Source: Pelagomonas calceolata (Eukaryota; Sar; Pelagophyceae; Pelagomonadales; Pelagomonadaceae). Taken from it: a DNA stretch of 64,000 nucleotides. Positions 60,201 through 64,000 of the stretch are shown here, piece by piece (positions within the stretch are counted from its first letter, which is position 1; each line of letters begins with the position of its first letter). Where the stretch lies: NCBI GenBank assembly GCA_918797485.1, contig CAKKNE010000001.1:1054001-1118000 (forward strand), read 5' to 3'. The position numbers and the translations under genes were made by a program. Below the pieces are notes generated by a model, which did not search any database, was not told the origin of the DNA, and worked only from the letters and a program-made list of their open reading frames with translations.

Positions 60201-62523
60201 GGCGCGGCTGTTGCTGGACAAAGGCGCGGAGGTCGATCGGGCGGAAAATGACGGCTGGACGCCGCTGTTCATCGCCTGCGAGGAGGGCCACGTCGACGCG
60301 GCGCGGCTGTTGTTAGATAAAGGCGCGGAGGTCGACCGGGCGGAAGAGGACGGTTGGACGCCGCTGTATGTCTCCTGCAAGAACGGCCACGTGGACGCGG
60401 CGAGGTTTTTGGTAGATAAAGGTGCGGGGGTCGACCGAGCGGATAAGCGAGGCAGGACGCCGCTGGACATTGCGAAGCGTGAGGACCATGATGCGGTTGT
60501 CGCGCTGCTCGAGGAACACTTGGATTCGAAGTTCCCACTTCACGCTGCGGCAAGGACCGGCGACGTCGAGGCGATGACTCAACTCCTGGACGGCGGCGCA
60601 GAGGTAGACGCAAAGAAGGACGACGCGACTCCAGTGTTCATCGCCTGCCAGAACGGCCACGTCGAAGCTGTGCGTCTGCTGCTGGAGAAAGACGCGGAGG
60701 TCGACCGGGCGACGGAGCGCGGTCAGACGCCGCTGTTCATCGCCTGCTCGAAGGGCCACGTCGACACGGTGCGGCTGTTGTTAGATAAAGGTGCGGGGGT
60801 CGACCGAGCGGATAAGCGAGGCAGGACGCCGCTGGACATTGCGAAGCGTGAGGACCATGACGCGGTTGTCGCGCTGCTCGAGGAGCACATCGATGCGAAA
60901 TTCCCACTTCACGCCGCGGCGAGGACCGGCGACGTCGAGGCGATCACTCAACTCCTGGACTGCGGCGCAGTGGTAGACGCAAAGAATGACGACGCGACTC
61001 CAGTGTTCATCGCCTGCCAGAACGGCCACGTCGAAGCTGTGCGTCTGCTGCTGGAGAAAGACGCGGAGGTCGACCGGGCGACGGAGCGCGGTCAGACGCC
61101 GCTGTTCATCGCCTGCTCGAAGGGCCACGTCGACACGGTGCGGCTGTTGTTAGATAAAGGTGCGGGGGTCGACCGAGCGGATAAGCGAGGCAGGACGCCG
61201 CTGGACATTGCGAAGCGTGAGGACCATGACGCGGTTGTCGCGCTGCTCGAGGAGCACATCGATGCGAAATTCCCACTTCACGCCGCGGCGAGGACCGGCG
61301 ACGTCGAGGCGATCACTCAACTCCTGGACGGCGGCGCAGAGGTAGACGCAGAGAAGAACGGTGCGACGCCGCTATTCATCGCCTGCCAGAAGGGCCACGT
61401 CGACACGGCGCGGCTCTTGTTGGAGCGCGGCGCCGCGTTCAATAGTAGCGCCCTCTGCGAAGGCGACACGGTCGAGGCAAAGTATCGAGGCCGGAAATAT
61501 TATCCCGGAAAAATCAGCCGGGACTGCGGCGAGGGCAAGTACGACATCACTTACGACGACGGGGACAAGGAGAAGAACGTCGAGGCGCGGCTCATCCGTA
61601 GGCTACCACTCTCGCCGCTCGACATCGCGCAGGAAAACGGACACGCGGCCGTCGTGGCGCTGCTCGAGGAGCATCATTGGAGGCCTTCGTCCGTCGGGCG
61701 GGGAAACTCCAGCTCGACATCGTCAAAAAGGAAATCAACCGCTAGCGGGCCCGCGCGCGGCGGCACGGAGGACGCCATGGCCGCGATGGCCGACGGCGGC
61801 GAGGGCGACGAGAAAGCTTTGAGGTTCTACACGGCTTGTTTTGATGGGAATTTGGACGAAGTCCAGAGGATTGTGCAGGGAAATCCTGATTTAGAACTGA
61901 ACAGGGTGATCCACGGCGGCACGGCGTTTGCCGCGGCGGTCCAGAACTCGCACGTCGATGTCGTGCGGTACCTCGCGGGCCTGGGCGCGGACATGGAGAC
62001 GCCGATCCACGACGGGGCGACGCCGGCCTTCATCGCGTGCTATCGGGGCAACGTGGAAATCGTGCGGTTTCTCTGCTCGCAAATGGTCAACCTCGAGACG
62101 CCGAACGCGAACGGGAACACGCCCTTTGCGATCGCGGCGCAGCACCGGCGGCTCGATATCGCGGAGATTTTATTGCAGCACGGCGTGAACATCGCGCCCG
62201 TGAACAAGAAGGGGAGCACGCCCTTCTTTTTTGCCTGTCAAGAAGGGAATCTCGACGTCGTCAAATTCTTGGTGCGGAACGGCGCCGACGCGCGGCTAGG
62301 GAAGAACGGCATCTCGCCCTTCCACATGGCGTGTTATCGGGGTCATTTGGACGTCGTGACGTATTTGGTGGTCGAGGTCGAGGTCGACGCGCGCGCGGTC
62401 GACGGGTCGGGGCGGACGCCTTTGGAAGTAGCGCGGCGCGCCAAAAAGGCGGACGTCATCAACTTCCTCGAGCAGATCGACGCGGAGAAGGACAAGGGGA
62501 TTGATCCTTTGCCGCAGAAGTGA
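54238..62523 (+). CDS. Giant NLR-like protein: NACHT NTPase, beta-propellers, ankyrin repeats and Tudor-like inserts
   Basis: 2761 residues in one exon. MGGGVSS fits the N-myristoylation rule (G2, S6). Residues about 90-300 form a NACHT/STAND NTPase: GGGGTGKSVAAAEL (Walker A, about 118) and LVLVIDALDELP (Walker B, about 214), then helical and winged-helix-like regions to about 790. Residues about 860-1470 hold 13 WD40/PQQ-like units built on 'F.DPATGxPRLxxG...VRVxDPxAGG', enough for two seven-bladed propellers. Residues about 1500-2480 are roughly 25 ankyrin repeats, interrupted twice by a Tudor-like module (EGDTVEARYQGQKYYPGKIS near 1703; EGDTVEAKYRGRKYYPGKIS near 2410). After a Ser-rich linker a more diverged ankyrin block closes the protein. 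The layout is that of a STAND sensor: ligand-binding repeats hold an ATPase switch inactive. What it senses is unknown. Confidence 0.87.
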   Translation: MGGGVSSLPAEVSLAEAKELAGAKWQPAWEEKFAEAKISKDEAIQCWKESEAKAAISEALYEKLHGADRSSVAEALDFSAIVNEKRGQHLPGTREWVFEAVLRWRTDADSAKLFWLVGGGGTGKSVAAAELLARLLDKQNAAAWHFCKHTEPARSAPAVLLRSLAGMLCATVEAFEDALKESAGVETDKVDELFEALLAKPLRSVEAPRGADDALVLVIDALDELPRDALQPVLSLLATELKTLPPWIKLVVTSRDEAQIKGALSGYTPSELRVDEARNRQDVRAYLTVLAKEHVELEVTMESLRHEVEAKFPGLKNLDTFADLEDPLRRSKGAYDEAVRGVAGIHELEKYKERRLDLMQDETDFDKLYADASLAQTILVDALKTLPGDVADPGVKGRGSAERKLADKYTDKNGVPHPEKFRDLSRATVLSGSATDLLKVLTELDGGGLGLEIAQLKNKFASPTPLGYRDMNLNVSTRLDDGRKHLAEVQLNLKSVANAKHIAHEQYEVIRLALPKMCEGTSVGAGALEAFIAERLNSSALDAAVTSLERKAGGLMLYARLIADQLEATSGKIDFARVGALPAGLDEIYAENFRRVFVDDGAWGDALPLVELICAAGEPLTVDAASGALGWDRARCRKVCDGVSLLFPLREGDVIGVLHKTVTDWLMGEAPFDKRSSEDAFFVARDAAHRRLARACARAIRAGVLDTESYSSDAAADVVLASFVEGEGGVASDAYALRWCLFHLKRSRNEGEAVAVACSLSYVRKRSAGDIVSFVADLNVLQGQDTLLLSDSLVLSRNLLSRGLPLLEQLWQRLVPRANAESSPAARRLADDAKSAASKLPLSAVRPMGLTAAGGAERCLIETQAECLATFVDPATGEPRVACGVGGVYSREVRIYDPVAGGAALVVIDVGSDVYALAVFTDPATGEPCLACGCYDGKVRIFDPVAGGEALLVLEVGSSVYSLAVFADPATGAPRLASGSRDGKVRVYDPIAGGEALLVINVGDDVNVLAFFVDPATGEPRLACAPGKKVLVFDPIAGGDALLVLDIGETVNALAVFKEPATSAPGLACGTVKRDRWGDVVGGDVRVFDAVSGGDALLVIDVGSCVNALVAFKDLATGALRLASGSEDNKVRIFDPVAGGEALVVLEGHEETVWALIAFVDPATGEPRLVSASNDVRVWNPAAGGAAIEAEPEGHSNRVNALVTFVDPATGALRVATGSRDKMIRVWDADTGDSVLVIDVGETVMALAFFVDPATGAPRLVTDSGKVFDPVAGGEALVVIDMEASALEVFTDPATGAPRLACGSYDHHVIGKVRVFNPVAGGEALVVIDVGSEVKALAVFADPATGELRIACGCDDKKVRIYNPIAGGEALLVLEGHTSRVNSLTVFTDPATGGLRLASGSQGGSVRVWDLAAGAALFVLEGHTSAVFALTAFADPATGEMRLGSGGRKTLRVWDASKGGAALRVVPFEDGVFALTLRDDKRGLFVAFGKRWGELRVESGTTPLTLACYKGDVAAINDLLQQGAGVDQEDNDGYAPLFVASLKGHVDAACVLLDAGAAVDKRREGDWSPFGIACALGHLDVATLLVERGVDTDAINTCVGGMPPLLFACRNRNLGAMRLCLERGADPNWANEDGRTVLYDACKNDSVDVARLLLDKGAEVDRAQKDGATPLYAACLKGHVDAAQLLLERGAAFKDDGSAFCEGDTVEARYQGQKYYPGKISRDCGEGKYDIAYDDGDKEEGVDARLIRKQTLSPLYAACEKGHVDAARLLLEKGADADRATEDGRTPLWIACQKGHVDAARLLLDNGAEVNRATERGQTPLFIACEEGHVDAARLLLDNGAEVNRATERGQTPLFIACEEGHVDAARLLLDNGAEVDRADKRGMTPLDIARRKDHDAVVALLEEHLDSKFPLHAAARTGDVDAMTQLLDGGATVDAKKDGSTPLFVACKGGRVDAARLLLGKGAEVDQADKYGKTALYAACWKGHVETARLLLDKGAEVDRAENDGWTPLFIACEEGHVDAARLLLDKGAEVDRAEEDGWTPLYVSCKNGHVDAARFLVDKGAGVDRADKRGRTPLDIAKREDHDAVVALLEEHLDSKFPLHAAARTGDVEAMTQLLDGGAEVDAKKDDATPVFIACQNGHVEAVRLLLEKDAEVDRATERGQTPLFIACSKGHVDTVRLLLDKGAGVDRADKRGRTPLDIAKREDHDAVVALLEEHIDAKFPLHAAARTGDVEAITQLLDCGAVVDAKNDDATPVFIACQNGHVEAVRLLLEKDAEVDRATERGQTPLFIACSKGHVDTVRLLLDKGAGVDRADKRGRTPLDIAKREDHDAVVALLEEHIDAKFPLHAAARTGDVEAITQLLDGGAEVDAEKNGATPLFIACQKGHVDTARLLLERGAAFNSSALCEGDTVEAKYRGRKYYPGKISRDCGEGKYDITYDDGDKEKNVEARLIRRLPLSPLDIAQENGHAAVVALLEEHHWRPSSVGRGNSSSTSSKRKSTASGPARGGTEDAMAAMADGGEGDEKALRFYTACFDGNLDEVQRIVQGNPDLELNRVIHGGTAFAAAVQNSHVDVVRYLAGLGADMETPIHDGATPAFIACYRGNVEIVRFLCSQMVNLETPNANGNTPFAIAAQHRRLDIAEILLQHGVNIAPVNKKGSTPFFFACQEGNLDVVKFLVRNGADARLGKNGISPFHMACYRGHLDVVTYLVVEVEVDARAVDGSGRTPLEVARRAKKADVINFLEQIDAEKDKGIDPLPQK
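59682..59880 (+). repeat. 99-bp ankyrin-coding tandem repeats
   Basis: GCGCGGTCAGACGCCGCTG recurs at 59682 and 59781 (period 99 bp, 33 residues), each followed by an almost unchanged ankyrin unit. The near-identity points to recent unit duplication. Confidence 0.85.
60413..61340 (+). repeat. 369-bp higher-order ankyrin repeats
   Basis: GCGAAGCGTGAGGACCATGA recurs at 60472, 60841 and 61210: an exact period of 369 bp (123 residues, nearly four ankyrin units). The last two full units are almost identical, with only scattered substitutions. Confidence 0.9.
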
Positions 62524-62636
62524 CCGCGGCGACGGCGTCGAGGGGGAATCCACGAGCCTAACTAGTTTTAACAGAGACAGCGAAACAATGATTATGTCCA
62601 GATGTGCGGGGACGACAAAAAAAACAAAAGGACCGC

Positions 62637-63647
62637 CTAGGCCCACGCCGGCACCGCGACAAAAGTAAACGCGCGCTGGTCCTCGGGCACGCGGTGGTCG
62701 AAACTAACCCCGCCCTTCTCGACCTGCGAGTGCCGGTCCAAATCCAGGCCGACGCCGCGGCCCCGCGCGCCGTGCGTCAGCGTCAGGCAGAAGCCGACGC
62801 GGCCGTGCGGCACTTCCACCGTCGCCTCCACCAAACCCCGTTTGAGCTCGTAGGCGCCGCGGTGCGTCTTCTCCTCGTCCCGGCGGTGCCTCGGAGTGAT
62901 CTCAGGCGCGAGTCTTTTGGCCGCGAGGCGCGCGACGGCCTGTAGACCGCCCTCCGGTTCGGCAAACAAGCAATATCTCAGACTCCCGTCGGCGAAGAAC
63001 CGCAGGCAGCGCCACCACGCCGCCTCGACCCAGTAGACTTGATCTAATTCCTTCGGCGTCCACATATCGCGCCGGACCGGCTTCGAGCGAGACTGCCGCA
63101 GGGCGTAGAAACCAGATAAACGGACGCGGTCGCGGCGCGCTAGCATCTGGCGGAAGCCGCCCCAGCGCTGGGGGCGGCAGGTGCGCCAGTGGCGCCGGCA
63201 CAAGACCTCGCAGAGGATCTCGGACGTCGACCGCCGGTACCACGTCTTGCACGCGGCCGCCCCGCAGAACGCTCCTTCTATCGAGCAGTAGCCCAGCACG
63301 CGCACGGCGAGCTCCGCGGGCATTTGTAACAACAAAGAGGCGTCGTCGTCGACGTCGTCACAAGCTAATGTTGTCTGGGCGTCCTCGAAGAGCGGTATCA
63401 AGGCTTCCTCATCACTACTATCGCCGGACTCGCTCTCCTGGAGCGTCCTCGGCGTCTCGGGGCGCGCCTCGTCTTGCTGGGGCCGCGACGCCGCGAGCGC
63501 CGCCTCGAGGGCCTGGGCTTCCAGCAGATCGCCGACGCGGCGGCCGGCCGCGCGCGCGGCGGAGCGGCGCTCCTCTGATATTAGTTGGTCGTAGATGGAG
63601 TCGTCTTGAGTCGTGCCGCGGCCCCAAAAACCCCTATTGGGTGCCAT
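62637..63647 (-). CDS. FBXO9-like F-box protein
   Basis: 336 residues. The N-terminal 100 residues are acidic and disordered. The F-box lies at about 108-150 (LLQMPAELAVRVLGYCSIEG, then AAACKTWYRR). The C-terminal part matches the FBXO9/Hrt3 family: RVRLSGFYALRQSRSKP, then DQVYWVEAAWWRCLRFFADG, the counterpart of the family's 'vyWveYyRylRFfpdG', and a beta-rich end. FBXO9 is a substrate receptor of SCF ubiquitin ligases. The usual N-terminal TPR-like region of animal FBXO9 is not seen. The gene ends 113 bp from the convergent NLR-like gene. Confidence 0.83.
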   Translation of the reverse strand: MAPNRGFWGRGTTQDDSIYDQLISEERRSAARAAGRRVGDLLEAQALEAALAASRPQQDEARPETPRTLQESESGDSSDEEALIPLFEDAQTTLACDDVDDDASLLLQMPAELAVRVLGYCSIEGAFCGAAACKTWYRRSTSEILCEVLCRRHWRTCRPQRWGGFRQMLARRDRVRLSGFYALRQSRSKPVRRDMWTPKELDQVYWVEAAWWRCLRFFADGSLRYCLFAEPEGGLQAVARLAAKRLAPEITPRHRRDEEKTHRGAYELKRGLVEATVEVPHGRVGFCLTLTHGARGRGVGLDLDRHSQVEKGGVSFDHRVPEDQRAFTFVAVPAWA

Positions 63648-64000
63648 TGCTCTCTGCCGCTTCTAACGCACGCGTTACGTCCAGTCGCGAAGCCAAGGCG
63701 CAGAGCCGGATGCTGCGACTGAAAGGCAGCTGATGCCTAACTAACGCTGTCCCTGGTTGAGGCAGTGGACCGCTAGACGCATCACGCACGACGAGTAGTT
63801 TTGTCCTTTCTAGTGTCTTACCGGCCGCTAGCTCTCAGACAGTCGCACGCGTGGTTTTGCTCACGCTCTGCGCGTTAAAAGCCAACAACCTCTTACTTAT
63901 AAGCCACCTTCGCTGCCCGAACACTTCTGTGCAATCGCTTTTGCAAATAATACACTCAACACTGCTTTGCTCTCCCAGCCGCCAGAGCCGCACACATCAT
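63648..64000. other. Upstream region of the FBXO9-like gene
   Basis: 353 bp up to the window edge. It contains motif copy 12 and, beyond it, ordinary low-complexity sequence. No gene start is visible before the edge. Confidence 0.55.
63810..63831 (+). promoter_or_regulatory. CTAG palindrome motif, copy 12
   Basis: CTAGTG, TCTTACCGGC, CGCTAG. It lies 163 bp upstream of the FBXO9-like ATG. Confidence 0.75.

Noticed and set aside
59600-61700. Regular repeats that could suggest a CRISPR array or satellite
   Set aside because: Periods of 99 and 369 bp keep the frame and encode ankyrin units; there are no unique spacers.
3341-63831. CTAG palindromes as small transposon copies (MITE-like)
   Set aside because: The copies are too short, show no flanking target duplication, never lie in coding DNA and keep a fixed relation to start codons; a regulatory site fits better. 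Not excluded until a genome scan is done.

Overview
The window looks like nuclear DNA of a unicellular stramenopile alga, most likely a pelagophyte related to Aureococcus or Pelagomonas. The evidence is indirect. The DNA is GC-rich and gene-dense, with 26 protein genes and one tRNA in 64 kb. Eukaryote-only families are present (DPH7, NDUFAF7, UBE2Q-like, DGAT2, FBXO9-like, CD39-type apyrase). One protein carries a presequence with an AF-type cleavage motif, as used by secondary plastids. Most introns are 60-130 nt and look like introners: several carry a GTCGATGGCGT-like core, and one still has a perfect 8-bp target duplication and 13-bp terminal inverted repeats. Transposon-like introners of this kind are known from Aureococcus. 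No species can be named from the sequence alone.

Layout. 0-11 kb: a membrane sulfotransferase, a secretory SelO pseudokinase, a prenylcysteine oxidase-like flavoprotein, RlmH, a DusA-type dihydrouridine synthase, an ASH-domain protein and a type II membrane glycosyltransferase. 11-16.5 kb: tRNA-Arg(CCU), an unrecognised five-exon repeat protein and a secreted Cys-rich acidic protein. 17-28 kb: an IQ/PDZ-like protein, a GT4-GT10 fusion glycosyltransferase, a plastid-targeted protein, a UBE2Q-like E2, a DGAT2-type acyltransferase and a 2OG-Fe(II) oxygenase. 28-39 kb: a coiled-coil protein, a 1169-residue low-complexity protein, a PH-like protein and a PH-SH3 protein with two tandem inositol-polyphosphate 5-phosphatase domains. 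39-49 kb: an F-box-like protein flanked by DPH7 and a broken copy of the DPH7 3' end, then NDUFAF7, a Tudor-ankyrin protein, a Grx3/PICOT glutaredoxin, an apyrase and a small membrane protein. 49-64 kb: an mRNA-capping fusion protein with an N-terminal FCP1/HAD-type domain, an ankyrin protein, a 2761-residue NACHT/beta-propeller/ankyrin/Tudor protein and an FBXO9-like protein.

Two features run through the window. First, an imperfect palindrome of 20-24 bp (arms CTAGTG and CGCTAG around a TCTTACnGGn core) occurs 12 times. Every copy is intergenic and lies within about 300 bp of a start codon, often between divergent genes; it looks like a promoter element and helps to choose start codons. Second, introner-like introns interrupt about nine genes; splicing them out restores conserved domains that open reading frames alone break up.

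The most unusual proteins are the HAD-guanylyltransferase-methyltransferase capping fusion, the potentially myristoylated NLR-like giant, and the twin 5-phosphatase whose two catalytic copies have lost different conserved residues. All functional calls rest on motif recognition by eye; no database search was run.
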